Positions 16,937 through 25,745 of a stretch of DNA of 64,000 nt are shown here, one piece after another; the first letter of the stretch is position 1, and every line of letters begins with the position of its first letter. The notes under the pieces were generated by a model that was not told the origin of the DNA, did no database searches, and was given only the letters and a program-made list of their open reading frames with translations. Origin of the DNA: Magnetococcales bacterium (GTDB lineage: Bacteria; Pseudomonadota; Magnetococcia; Magnetococcales; DC0425bin3); the NCBI GenBank assembly GCA_015231175.1, contig JADGBZ010000004.1, forward strand, positions 29,646 to 93,645, read 5' to 3'. The position numbers were made by a program, and so were the translations under genes.

Positions 16937-17851
16937 GTGAGAGAAAATAAGCGTCTTTCCATCATGTTCGCCGATATTGCCGGCAGCACCCGCCTCTACG
17001 AGCAGTTGGGTGACGCCAAGGCGCGGGAGATCACCTCCCGGTGCATCCAGCTCATGAGCGGCATTGTGGCGAAGTACCGTGGACGGGTGGTCAAAACCAT
17101 CGGGGATGAAGTGATGTGTACCTTCCCCACTGCCGACGATGCCGGTGAGGCTGCCATCCGCATGCAGGAGGATCTGGCAGCCCAGGCCGACTCTTTCGAG
17201 GCCACGGTCAAGATACGCATCGGTTTTCATTTCGGGGATGTGATCGAAGAGAGTGACGCCGCCCGGGCCGATGTGTTTGGCGATGCTGTCAATCTGGCGG
17301 CACGCATGGCTGCCCAATCCAAGGCCGACCAGATCATCACCACCGGCGAAACTTTGGAACAGATGAACCCGGGCCTGCGCATCAACAGCCGCATGCTGAT
17401 CTCGACAACCGTCAAGGGCAAACAAAAACCCGTCGACATCTACGAACTCACCTGGGGCGAAGAGGAGGAGTTGACGGTCATGGGCGGCATCGGGCTGGGG
17501 GTTGGCGTCCCCAAGGCACCCAAGATCATTCTGACCGTCTCCTACCAGGGGCAGGACATTGTCGTAGGGGAAGATCTGGGCTCCATGACCATGGGACGCG
17601 GCAAACAAAACAACCTCATGGTGCCGGACACCATGGCCTCCCGTACCCATGCCAAAATTGAATTTCGCCGGGACCGTTTCCTGATCATCGACCAAAGCAC
17701 CAATGGCACCTACGTCACGGCCAGCAATGGCGAAACCTCTTTCGTCCACCGTGACGAGCGGCGCCTGTCCGACGAAGGGGTGATCGGTCTTGGCCAAAAG
17801 GTCCATGCCGGTCATGACATGGCTGTGAGCTATAAAATTGGCATGAGTTGA
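16937..17851 (+). CDS. Class III adenylate/guanylate cyclase fused to FHA domain
   Basis: GTG start at 16937 with GAGGAGG ahead; 304 residues. Residues 5-175 are a class III cyclase: metal Asp13 in IMFADIAGSTRLYE, Lys53/Asp57 in VVKTIGDEVMCTF, and DVFGDAVNLAARMA. Lys at the purine-selecting place favours adenylate cyclase. Residues 195-300 are an FHA domain: MTMGRGKQNNLMVPD, SRTHAKIEF, DQSTNGTYV, all conserved phospho-binding positions. The order cyclase then FHA lets a phosphoprotein control cAMP production. The upstream gene is a PP2C phosphatase, 120 bases away. Its product could act on the cNMP-binding transporter at 12.4-15.6 kb. Confidence 0.88.
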   Translation: MRENKRLSIMFADIAGSTRLYEQLGDAKAREITSRCIQLMSGIVAKYRGRVVKTIGDEVMCTFPTADDAGEAAIRMQEDLAAQADSFEATVKIRIGFHFGDVIEESDAARADVFGDAVNLAARMAAQSKADQIITTGETLEQMNPGLRINSRMLISTTVKGKQKPVDIYELTWGEEEELTVMGGIGLGVGVPKAPKIILTVSYQGQDIVVGEDLGSMTMGRGKQNNLMVPDTMASRTHAKIEFRRDRFLIIDQSTNGTYVTASNGETSFVHRDERRLSDEGVIGLGQKVHAGHDMAVSYKIGMS

Positions 17852-17971
17852 CCCTCTGGGCATCACCGATCGGCACCCGGCAATGGCTCGGGGTTCAGGT
17901 GGATTCGGGATCCAGGGGCGTGGCCTCCTGGCAGGCCTTAGGGGAGTGATGGCCTGCACCGGGGGTGCCGT

Positions 17972-19090
17972 GTGAGTGTCCTGTCGTACCGAATCCTGCA
18001 TACCGAGGCCTCCCTGGGGCTTGGAGGTCAGGAGATCCGCATTTTGACCGAATTGGCGGGTCTGATCGGTCGCAACCACCAGGCAACCCTGGTTTGTCCA
18101 CCCTCCTCCCGCATTCGCGACGAGGCGTTGCGCATGGGTCTGCCGGCGACGGCTTTACCCATAGGCCGCAAAAATCTGGCAGGATTGCGGAGCATGTCGG
18201 CCTGGTTGCGTCACCATCCCGTGGACGTGGTGATCAGTCATAGTTCCACAGACAGTTGGTTGACGGCTTTGGCCACCCGATTTTTGCATCCACGGCCCTT
18301 CTTGATACGGGTGCGGCATATCTCCACGCCGGTGCATGACAATCTGCCCACCCGTTGGCTGTATCAGAAGGCTGCCGGACATGTCATCACCACGGGCGAA
18401 TGCATTCGCCGACAATTGATCGACCAGCGGGGGCATCCGCCGGAGAGGGTCACCTCCATTCCCACCGGCATCGACCTGGCCCGGTTCACCCCCGGTGACC
18501 GCGTTGCGGCGCGTCATCAGCTTGGTTTGCCCCGCGAGCCCTTTCTGGTGGGAATCGTGGCCAGCATGCGGGATTGGAAGGGGCACCAGATCCTTTTGGA
18601 AGCCTTCAAGGCGTGGGCAAGGCCCGATACGCGGCTGGTCATCGTCGGTGAGGGGGATCGCTGGGTCGAGATCAAACGCCGCATCGCCGAGCTTGACCTG
18701 GGTGAGCTGGTTTTCATGCCTGGCAATCAAGCCGACGTGGCGCCCTGGTTGCAAGCCCTGGATCTCTTCGTCCTGCCCTCCCTGGCCAACGAGGGTGTTC
18801 CTCAGGTGATTCTTCAGGCCATGGCTTGTGGTCTGCCCGTGATCGGCAGTGCCATAGGTGGCATACCGGAGGTGATCGACCATGGAATGACGGGTCTGTT
18901 GGTACCGCCCGGGGATGTCCATGCCCTGCGGCAGGCACTGGTCGGATTGATGGACCATCCCGAACAACGTCTCTCTTTGGGTCTCGCTGCCCAACGCAGT
19001 GCAACGCCCCGTTTCGGTGTGGAGGTCATGTTGGACCACACCGAGGAGCTGTTGCACTCTTGCTTGAGGCAAAACAAAAAATCGTGGTAA
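17972..19090 (+). CDS. GT4 glycosyltransferase
   Basis: GTG start; 372 residues with the GT-B fold of family 4. N-terminal SLGLGGQEIRILTEL (acceptor-side glycine loop), SIPTGIDLARF linker, LVGIVASMRDWKGHQILLEA, and the donor-site block LPSLANEGVPQVILQAMACG with the EX7E motif. It transfers a sugar from a nucleotide donor, probably in LPS or exopolysaccharide assembly. The final codons are TCG TGG TAA: a 147-bp element inserted across the original TGA stop and added one Trp. The CgeB genes follow. Confidence 0.9.
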   Translation: MSVLSYRILHTEASLGLGGQEIRILTELAGLIGRNHQATLVCPPSSRIRDEALRMGLPATALPIGRKNLAGLRSMSAWLRHHPVDVVISHSSTDSWLTALATRFLHPRPFLIRVRHISTPVHDNLPTRWLYQKAAGHVITTGECIRRQLIDQRGHPPERVTSIPTGIDLARFTPGDRVAARHQLGLPREPFLVGIVASMRDWKGHQILLEAFKAWARPDTRLVIVGEGDRWVEIKRRIAELDLGELVFMPGNQADVAPWLQALDLFVLPSLANEGVPQVILQAMACGLPVIGSAIGGIPEVIDHGMTGLLVPPGDVHALRQALVGLMDHPEQRLSLGLAAQRSATPRFGVEVMLDHTEELLHSCLRQNKKSW

Positions 19091-19211
19091 CTATTCACCA
19101 TCCGGCCACGAATCGGGGTCCAGGGGGCTGGCTCCCTGGCGGGGTTCGGGGCGAAGCCCTGACAAAGGCTTTCATGTCCAAGCTTTTCTTGAATGGGTGG
19201 TGAATAGTTAC
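19087..19211 (-). mobile_element. 147-bp MITE, internally deleted, inserted in a stop codon
   Basis: Both ends intact, GTAACTATTCACCATCC and GGGTGGTGAATAGTTAC, but 22 bases of the middle are missing (125 bp in all). Perfect duplication AAATCGTG at 19079-19086 and 19212-19219. The left copy is the end of the glycosyltransferase gene; removing the element restores AAA TCG TGA, so the insertion split the stop codon and its own TAA took over. Confidence 0.92.
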
Positions 19212-19225
19212 AAATCGTGACACAA

Positions 19226-20395
19226 TCAACGCTGCAACAGAGAGACGATTTCGCCGATCCTGTTCGTGAATGTATGGTTTTTTATGACATTTTCATACCC
19301 CTGGCGCGCGATTCTTTCCCTGGCCAGCGGATTGTTTTCGTAGAAGCGGATTTTGTCGAGCAGTTCATCAACGTTCGCATACATCTCCAGGTCCACCCCT
19401 TCCCGAAACACCTGGGAGAGAGTCTCCTGCCGATTGGCCAGGAGAAATCCACGGGCAAACAAAACATTGAAGATCCGGTCGCTGAGACCGTCCAGGCTGT
19501 AAATCCTGGAAATGGAAAGATTGATACGACTCTCCGCAAAAACCCGTCCCGAGTCTTTGTACTGATCGCACAAGCCATGGTAGTGAATGTTGGGCATGTC
19601 TGATTCAGCCCAATCCGCTGGTCCAAAAACGTCAAGATGGGGAATGGCTTGAAAAAAATATTGTCTCTGCATGAAGGCCACTTCCTTGGCCAATAAGGCA
19701 GGAATATTGATGGCCGCAAAACCATGAAAAACACTGTCGATGCTGCGAATGTATTGAGTCACTCTTTCCGACAGTTCTGGCAGAATATACTGAAATTTCT
19801 TGGATGCATCAGACTGCAAATTCAAAATTCTCGAAAAAATATGCATCAATCTGTCAGCAAGAAGCTGAATCTCTGGCAAAGAATCGACAAATCTTTCCTT
19901 CATTTCTGAGATAAATTGACGATAGTAATTGTTTTCACCCAACTCAATCGTGCCAACAAAAGTAACGCCATATTTTTTTTCAACGCTCACGTGATCGACA
20001 GGAGTGATATTGCATACATTGAGAAAATACTCCGACCGCACACCGATCCTTTTCAGGTAGGCAACATCTTCTGTATACGTACAAAAAACATAATCATTAT
20101 CAGCAAACATCTCCCTGGGCCATCGGTCGTGTTCGATCATCTTATCGACAAGCCAATGAAAGACCGGAATGCTCAACGTGGAGCCCATACGAGAGACGTA
20201 TGGGGAAAAAACCGGATGACACAAGATAAAATCCGGATGGAACCGGTTAACCAATGCCAAAATGTTGGTCAAATCCTCGTGGGTTTCGCAATACTCGGCA
20301 GCCACTTCAAGACCATTTTCGACACACGCCCTTGAGATATCATCGTAGTACTTGTAAGACCGGAATTTGACCAGGAGGCAACGTTTTGGTTTCAT
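19226..20395 (-). CDS. CgeB-family glycosyltransferase-like protein, AT-rich
   Basis: ATG 20395 (MKPKRCLLVKFRSYKYYDD) gives 389 residues; the open frame runs a little longer. The C-terminal block SRINLSISRIYSLDGLSDRIFNVL and GFLLANRQETLSQVF match the CgeB / Glycos_trans_1_2 domain (DUF3880-type N-terminal half). Such proteins glycosylate surface structures such as flagellin, spore coat or polysaccharide. Base composition is clearly AT-richer than both neighbours, with rare AT-ending codons, suggesting recent transfer. It lies between two 147-bp elements. Confidence 0.78.
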   Translation of the reverse strand: MKPKRCLLVKFRSYKYYDDISRACVENGLEVAAEYCETHEDLTNILALVNRFHPDFILCHPVFSPYVSRMGSTLSIPVFHWLVDKMIEHDRWPREMFADNDYVFCTYTEDVAYLKRIGVRSEYFLNVCNITPVDHVSVEKKYGVTFVGTIELGENNYYRQFISEMKERFVDSLPEIQLLADRLMHIFSRILNLQSDASKKFQYILPELSERVTQYIRSIDSVFHGFAAINIPALLAKEVAFMQRQYFFQAIPHLDVFGPADWAESDMPNIHYHGLCDQYKDSGRVFAESRINLSISRIYSLDGLSDRIFNVLFARGFLLANRQETLSQVFREGVDLEMYANVDELLDKIRFYENNPLARERIARQGYENVIKNHTFTNRIGEIVSLLQR

Positions 20396-20529
20396 GGCCA
20401 CACTTCGAATGGTGTTGCACGACACGAGGAATTGCCACAGGATGGATCGCAAAAAAGACGCCATAACTGGCGAAACAGCAAACGGAGCACGGCATCAATC
20501 TTGCGAAGACTCCCCATGTGCAAATTCCC

Positions 20530-20667
20530 GCAACGATTCAGCACCCTTGCAAGAAAAGCCCGGATATGAAAGCCTTTGTCAGGGCTTCGCCCCAAACCCC
20601 ACCAGGACACTGTCCTGGACCTGCCAGGGAGCCAGCCCCCTGGACCCCGATTCGTTTTGATCGTTAC
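20530..20667 (+). mobile_element. 147-bp MITE with decayed ends
   Basis: Plus orientation. The core from GCACCCTTGCAAGAAAAG to CCCTGGACCCCGATTCGTT is intact, and the ends read GCAACGATTCAGC and GATCGTTAC. Flanks do not match. With the copy at 19087 it brackets the AT-rich CgeB gene. Confidence 0.85.
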
Positions 20668-20681
20668 GAGGAATTCTGCCC

Positions 20682-22703
20682 ATGACGCGGCAAAAGGAGC
20701 AACCAGAGGTCAACCCGGCCCCCATGGATATGACTCGTATCATTGAAGAGATACGCAAGCTGGATGGCCTTGTCCAGGCCGGACGTATGGATGAAGCCAT
20801 CCGCGTCGGTGAAAATGTGCTGGCCTCTTTACCGGACAACGTGGAGATCATCTCTCTCCTGGCCGACATCCACTGGCAAAACGGCGCCCTCGATGAGGCG
20901 GAAAAATTGCTGTTGCGCGGCCTGGAACGGGCTCCGAACCATGCACAACTCCACCTGCGCATGGGGGATATCGCCAGAACCCGTGGACAAATCGACACGG
21001 CCATGGCTTGTTACCGGGAGAGTGTCCGCCTTGATCCCAACAGCGTGGACGGGCATTTTCAATACGGGGCCCTCCTCGCACGCAAGGAACGCTATGCCGA
21101 GGCCATCTCCGCATTGCAACGCGCCCTGAACATCAAACCGGACCTGATTGAAGCCCACCAGTTGCTGGTCATCCTCTTCCGCCGCGAAAACAAAATTATC
21201 CTGGCCAATGTACACGCCTTGCTGCACGACCATTACCAAACCACAGGTTCGCGCCAATACGACGGGAATCTGATTCAGGACACCTACTTTCTGGATACGC
21301 AAAGAGCCCTGGAGAAGGCTCGGCAGGGTTTACTGCTCCCTTCCAACCGGGAGGCACCCATCCAGCAGATCTGCTACCATCATGATGCCAGCACAGATCC
21401 TGGTCCAGACACCCTCGTTCACCTCCCCTTGAATCGCGTCCCGGCTTTTTTTTTCGATTACCATCTGCGCCCCCCTACCACGGTCGACTTCGATCCAACC
21501 GACTCCTTGCAGGTGCAAATGGCCCTTGCAGTCGCCAAAAGTGTCGACAGATCCGTCATATTACGCACTTCGACCATCCAGACCACCGTGACGCTCAACA
21601 TCCATCAGGCGCCCGAGTTTGAGCCGGGGGAACCCTTGAGCGTCTTCATGTTTGTCAGCCGAAACAACACGGTCGCCGCAACTGAAACAAACCATATCGC
21701 CAAGGCCCTTGCCAGACAGGGGTGCCGGGTTCATTGCGAAACCGAAAAAAATGGCATGGAAATTTTGGATACCTACCGCCTGCTCAAGTCGTTCTACGCC
21801 TTCAATCCGCATGTGACGATCCATTTCAACCACGCCAATCATGCGCATCTGCATGCGGATGTGTTCAATATCATCTGGTATCAGGATCCCGCACAGGCCA
21901 TGCAGGGCGGCAAGCCTCCTGTCTGGCGCAAACGCGACATTATCCTCTCCTCATCCCCCGTGATCGATACCTGGTTACAGCAGTGTGGAGCCCGGGAGAT
22001 CCACCGTCAAAACCGCTGTTTCGACCTCACACCCTACATAAACACGACCCCCTGTACAGAGCGGCGCAAGGTGGTTTTTGTCGGCCATGCGCACCACCAC
22101 TACCTGCATGCATTGCCCCGCGACAAGGTGGAACCCATTGCCCAGATCCTGAACAACGTATTTGACCGCGGTGTGGCCTTGCCCGACGCGACACTACATG
22201 AACTGGCCGCACGAACCCAGTTTTCCTACACCGCAATCACCCATTTCATCTACCCGTATGTGGTGTGTCATCGCTCCATCCTATGGTTGTGTGAATGGGC
22301 ACGGGAACTCGATATCGACCTGGAAATTTATGGCCAGTTTTGGGATGAACTCCCCGAAGTGGCACCCTTTCATCGTGGTGTGCTCTCCAATCCCCAGGCC
22401 GTTTCCGCCGTCTACAACCAGGCCCGTTACGCCTTGATCACCGACCCGGGCCAGCTCCAGACACAAAATCTGGCGGAAATCACCGCGTGCGGTTGTATCC
22501 CCATCGTTTACGACATCCGGGTATGCGTCCCCCCTCCCCATTGGGATGATGCCATCCTCTATTTCCGCACCCGGGATGATTTGCGGCAATGTTTGACCCA
22601 AACACCCCCTCAGGAACCGGCAACGATTGCCCAATCCCTCTCCTGCGACTCCCTGGCCCAGCGCATTGTCGGTTGGGTCAGGCAGGCAACCACCAACATT
22701 TAA
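20682..22703 (+). CDS. TPR-CgeB-like glycosyltransferase, paralog 1
   Basis: A 673-residue protein. Residues 20-180 are TPR repeats (NAQLHLRMGDIARTRGQIDTAMACYRES pattern, split here as LHLRMGDIARTRGQ and MACYRESVRLDPNSVDGHF). Residues 330-670 are a CgeB-type GT-B domain: VFNIIWYQDP, RRKVVFVGHAHHHY, LEIYGQFWDELPEVAPFHRG, VYNQARYALITDPGQLQTQN, LAEITACGCIPIVYD. Closely related in order and motifs to the next gene. TPR-glycosyltransferases usually bind protein substrates, so glycosylation of a surface protein such as flagellin is plausible. Start ATG 20682 directly follows a 147-bp element. Confidence 0.8.
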   Translation: MTRQKEQPEVNPAPMDMTRIIEEIRKLDGLVQAGRMDEAIRVGENVLASLPDNVEIISLLADIHWQNGALDEAEKLLLRGLERAPNHAQLHLRMGDIARTRGQIDTAMACYRESVRLDPNSVDGHFQYGALLARKERYAEAISALQRALNIKPDLIEAHQLLVILFRRENKIILANVHALLHDHYQTTGSRQYDGNLIQDTYFLDTQRALEKARQGLLLPSNREAPIQQICYHHDASTDPGPDTLVHLPLNRVPAFFFDYHLRPPTTVDFDPTDSLQVQMALAVAKSVDRSVILRTSTIQTTVTLNIHQAPEFEPGEPLSVFMFVSRNNTVAATETNHIAKALARQGCRVHCETEKNGMEILDTYRLLKSFYAFNPHVTIHFNHANHAHLHADVFNIIWYQDPAQAMQGGKPPVWRKRDIILSSSPVIDTWLQQCGAREIHRQNRCFDLTPYINTTPCTERRKVVFVGHAHHHYLHALPRDKVEPIAQILNNVFDRGVALPDATLHELAARTQFSYTAITHFIYPYVVCHRSILWLCEWARELDIDLEIYGQFWDELPEVAPFHRGVLSNPQAVSAVYNQARYALITDPGQLQTQNLAEITACGCIPIVYDIRVCVPPPHWDDAILYFRTRDDLRQCLTQTPPQEPATIAQSLSCDSLAQRIVGWVRQATTNI

Positions 22704-22871
22704 AGCATCGACCACCCGGCCACGCATCGGGGTCCAGGGAGCTGGCTCCCTGGCAGGGCCTAAGACAGTGTCCTGGTGGGGTTCGGGGTGAAGCCCTGAC
22801 AAAGGCTTTCATATCCAGGCATTTCTTGAACGGTCGGGTCAGCCAGGCAAGCAACAGCATTTAAAGCATCG
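22671..22871 (+). repeat. 40-bp duplicated gene tail flanking a 147-bp element fragment
   Basis: 22671-22710 (the last codons of paralog 1, its TAA and a few bases) recurs at 22832-22871 with about 5 mismatches. Between the two lies a minus-orientation 147-bp element remnant (22711-22831). This looks like a relic of a third gene copy or of a duplication that carried the gene end. Confidence 0.8.
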
Positions 22872-22899
22872 GTACATTAATTGCGTGCCCAGGGTCTCA

Positions 22900-22998
22900 G
22901 AACGGATGCCCGGAAATGCGGTTCGTGCCTCTGAACAGATGCCCGGAAATGCGGTTCGTGCCTCTGAACAGATGCCCGGAAACGCAGATTGTGCCTCT
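22900..22998 (+). repeat. Three tandem 33-bp repeats
   Basis: Units 22900-22932, 22933-22965 and 22966-22998, beginning GAACAGATGCCCGGAAATGC. The first two are nearly identical (one change) and the third has diverged. A 33-bp unit would encode an 11-residue repeat, but the frame precedes the likely start of the next gene. Possible regulatory or slipped-strand sequence. Confidence 0.9.
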
Positions 22999-23014
22999 AA
23001 AAGGAAAAGCAGCC

Positions 23015-25033
23015 ATGACAAAACAGGAGATGGAAAGTTCAGTCGTTCCTGACGGGTCACCTCCACTCCGGCAATTGATACAAAATTTACAAGAGGTTCC
23101 TCACCTTGTCGCAGCAGGATCGTTGGACGAAGCCAGCGATATCTGCGAAAGAGTTTTGCGTGTCTGGCCCGACAAGATCGATATTTTAATTTACCTGGCT
23201 GAAATATATATGCAGAAAGGATCCCACGACCGAGCCGAAGAACTTATCACCCAAGGTTTGCAGCAAGCGCCACGGGAGGCCCTACTACACCTGATGATGG
23301 GGGAGATTGCCAACTCACGTCACGACATCGACAAGGCCATGTCGCACTTTCTGGAGGCTGACCGCCTGGATCCCGACAGCGTGAATGGACAATACCAATG
23401 TGGCACCATCCTGGCCGAACGCGAGCGCCACGAAGAGGCCATAGCCGCTTTCCAACAGGTCTTGGAGCGCAAACCGGACATGGCCGAGGCACACCAGTCC
23501 ATTGCGCATGTCTTCAATGTGGTCGGGGCGGAAATTCTGGCCCATGTGCATTTGCGCCTGCATGACCACTTCAAACAACCGGAACAACCTTTATATCCAG
23601 CGCATCAGATCGGGGATACCTTTTTCCTGGATGGTAAAAAAGCCCTGGCGGCTGCCCACGCCCATGCAACATTCAAGTTCAGAAACTATTTCCAGGTGCA
23701 GCGACTCTGCTACCACTCCAGCCCGGCCATCGCCGAAACACACCTGGACAATCTGATCTACATTCCCACATCCAACATCGCCCATTTTTTTCTGGAAACC
23801 CGCTTCCGCCCGCCGACCATCATCGATTTTGACCCCGGAGATCCCTTCCAGGTGACCATCGCCCTGAAGGTGGCCGAGGTGATCAACATGATTCCCAGGT
23901 TGAGCATGAGCGCCATGCAGCAGGCGATCTCCCAATATCAACGTCCGGGACTGGATTTTGCGACCACACCCTGGCGCGTCTACATCTCGACCTCGCGTTG
24001 GTCGACCGTCATGCAATATGCCTCCCGTAACATGGCCCAGGCCCTGGAACGCCAAGGTTGCAAAGTCTCGTTTGCCATTGAAAACGACGAACGGGAAGTT
24101 TTGAACGCATGGCACGTGACCATGCAGACTCTCGATTATAACCCCCACATTGTCTTCAATATCAACTATCAGAATAATCTACACCTGCTACCGGATGTGT
24201 TCAATATCGTCTGGTATCAGGATCCGATGGCGGAGATTCGTCGCGAAGAACCCCTCCCCTGGCGCAAGCGCGATATCGTCTTTTGTGCCTATCCCTGCTT
24301 TGACGACATGATCCGCAAGACAGGGGTGCAACAGGTCCACCGCCAGGATTTGTGCGTCGATTTGAATTGCTTCGGCATGACCCAACCCCGTGCGGAACGT
24401 CGCAAGGTCGTCTTCCTGGGTAGCTCCCAGCACCGTTTCCTGAACGGCGTGCCCGGAGAAGATGTGGTTGTACGCGAATTGACCGAAATGGTCGAACAAG
24501 GGATGGTCATCACGGAGCCCCATATCCAGGATCTGGTTGCGCGCACCCGCATCCCCTATATCCACCTGACTCAATACCTCTACCCTTACGTGGTCCGCAG
24601 TCGTGCCGTTGAGTGGCTTTGCGCGTTGGCGCCGGAGTTGGAGTGGGAAGTCGAGATCTACGGTCGTCACTGGGATGAGGTACCCAACGTCGCCCCCTTT
24701 TTTCGCGGCGAGGTTCCCCACGGTGCTGCCGTCGCCGAAGTCTACAACCAATCCCGTTACGCCCTGGCGGCCCATCCACAGATGGTCAAGTCACAAAGGT
24801 TGGCAGAGATCTCCGCCTGCGGTTGTATCCCGGTCCTCTTCGACGACCGCATCCACGCAGAAGGCCCCCTGTGGGAAGATGAAATCCTCTTCTTCAAAAC
24901 CAAGGCCGAATTGCGCGAACGCCTGCACCAGGAACCCAAAAACGACCCCTCCACCATCGCCCAGGCCTATACCTACGATGCATTTGCCAAACGTATCCTG
25001 CACATGGTGCGCGAGTCGCTGAACATGACGTAA
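23015..25033 (+). CDS. TPR-CgeB-like glycosyltransferase, paralog 2
   Basis: ATG 23015 follows AAAGGAAAAG; 672 residues. Upstream in-frame codons lie in the tandem 33-bp repeats and are not counted. TPR repeats at about 30-190 (LLHLMMGEIANSRHDIDKAM, CGTILAERERHEEAIAAF). GT-B CgeB-type domain at about 330-672: VFNIVWYQDP, ERRKVVFLGSSQHRFLNGVP, VEIYGRHWDEVPNVAPFFRG, YNQSRYALAAHPQMVKSQ, LAEISACGCIPVLFDDR. Clear paralog of the previous gene, produced by local duplication. Probably acts on the same class of surface acceptor with altered specificity. Confidence 0.82.
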   Translation: MTKQEMESSVVPDGSPPLRQLIQNLQEVPHLVAAGSLDEASDICERVLRVWPDKIDILIYLAEIYMQKGSHDRAEELITQGLQQAPREALLHLMMGEIANSRHDIDKAMSHFLEADRLDPDSVNGQYQCGTILAERERHEEAIAAFQQVLERKPDMAEAHQSIAHVFNVVGAEILAHVHLRLHDHFKQPEQPLYPAHQIGDTFFLDGKKALAAAHAHATFKFRNYFQVQRLCYHSSPAIAETHLDNLIYIPTSNIAHFFLETRFRPPTIIDFDPGDPFQVTIALKVAEVINMIPRLSMSAMQQAISQYQRPGLDFATTPWRVYISTSRWSTVMQYASRNMAQALERQGCKVSFAIENDEREVLNAWHVTMQTLDYNPHIVFNINYQNNLHLLPDVFNIVWYQDPMAEIRREEPLPWRKRDIVFCAYPCFDDMIRKTGVQQVHRQDLCVDLNCFGMTQPRAERRKVVFLGSSQHRFLNGVPGEDVVVRELTEMVEQGMVITEPHIQDLVARTRIPYIHLTQYLYPYVVRSRAVEWLCALAPELEWEVEIYGRHWDEVPNVAPFFRGEVPHGAAVAEVYNQSRYALAAHPQMVKSQRLAEISACGCIPVLFDDRIHAEGPLWEDEILFFKTKAELRERLHQEPKNDPSTIAQAYTYDAFAKRILHMVRESLNMT

Positions 25034-25199
25034 CATTTTTTGGGGCTCTACCCCAAACCCGCAAGGGCGCTGCCCTCGACCCGTATATGGACCCACCCCT
25101 GATTGCAAGGCGGAATCGACTCTTGACAGCACAGACGAGGGGTAAGATTGCACCCGTATATTCGGCCTCTCAGTGGGGATCTTCATGTTTGATCCCCGG

Positions 25200-25582
25200 G
25201 CCATGATGGGAATCGCGCTCCCTCCCCCAGATCGCCAGGACGACCTTAAAAGTGCCTGCGGGTCAAACGGGTTCGGAAGGAGCCGGTCCAACCTGTCTTG
25301 CCGTCATCGGCGTCTCGCCGCTTCGCAATCTCCGGCAGGATCTCCAAAGTCAAAACGTTGCTCCGCCAGAATCCCTCGCGCCTGGTTCCCCATCGCCGTC
25401 CGATTCTTGACCAACCGTTGCCGAATCCGGTGCAAGAACTGCATCCCCTGCTGTTCAACCGTCTTCACCCCCACAAACCGCATCTGGGGCCGTGTTCTCT
25501 ACACGATCTTCCCACGGCTATCCATCCCGGTAATCTGGAAAACAGGCTTGGCAAGGTCGATACCGATTGTCGTAATATTTAT
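25200..25582 (-). pseudogene. IS110-family transposase remnant
   Basis: Reading the minus strand from 25582 gives NITTIGIDLAKPVFQITGM, the N-terminal DEDD-type start of IS110 transposases, but the first codon is ATA instead of ATG and a stop follows at 25499-25501. A second frame from 25483 reads MRFVGVKTVEQQGMQFLHRI then RQRLVKNRTAMGNQARGILA, the next conserved block of the same family. The catalytic C-terminal half is missing. Several frameshifts and deletions show it is long dead. Confidence 0.8.
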
Positions 25583-25675
25583 CCTGGACGCTCCCTCTCT
25601 CAATGTGACTGGTTTGGTACTGCTTTCCAGTGTGGCCCATCAGAAGCTGAATTTGAAGAGGGGTGGGTCCATCCC

Positions 25676-25732
25676 ATCACCAGGGAGCCAGCCCCCTGGA
25701 CCCCGATTCGTTACCGGGGGGTAAATCGTTAC
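25676..25732 (+). repeat. 147-bp element, right part only
   Basis: CCAGGGAGCCAGCCCCCTGG to GTAAATCGTTAC. Ends 13 bases before the nnr start. Confidence 0.8.
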
Positions 25733-25745
25733 GCAAGGAGATCCT

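Larger units (their letters stand above)
25034..25745. other. Intergenic region with dead transposase
   Basis: About 700 bases without an intact gene. It holds an IS110-type transposase remnant on the minus strand (25200-25582) and the right part of a 147-bp element (25676-25732). The rest shows nothing I can assign. Confidence 0.7.

Noticed and set aside
22900..22998. Possible CRISPR array
   Set aside because: The three 33-bp units are contiguous, with no spacers, and no cas genes are in the window.
25173..25724. 183-residue plus-strand frame
   Set aside because: It overlaps the IS110 remnant on the other strand, which explains the sequence better.
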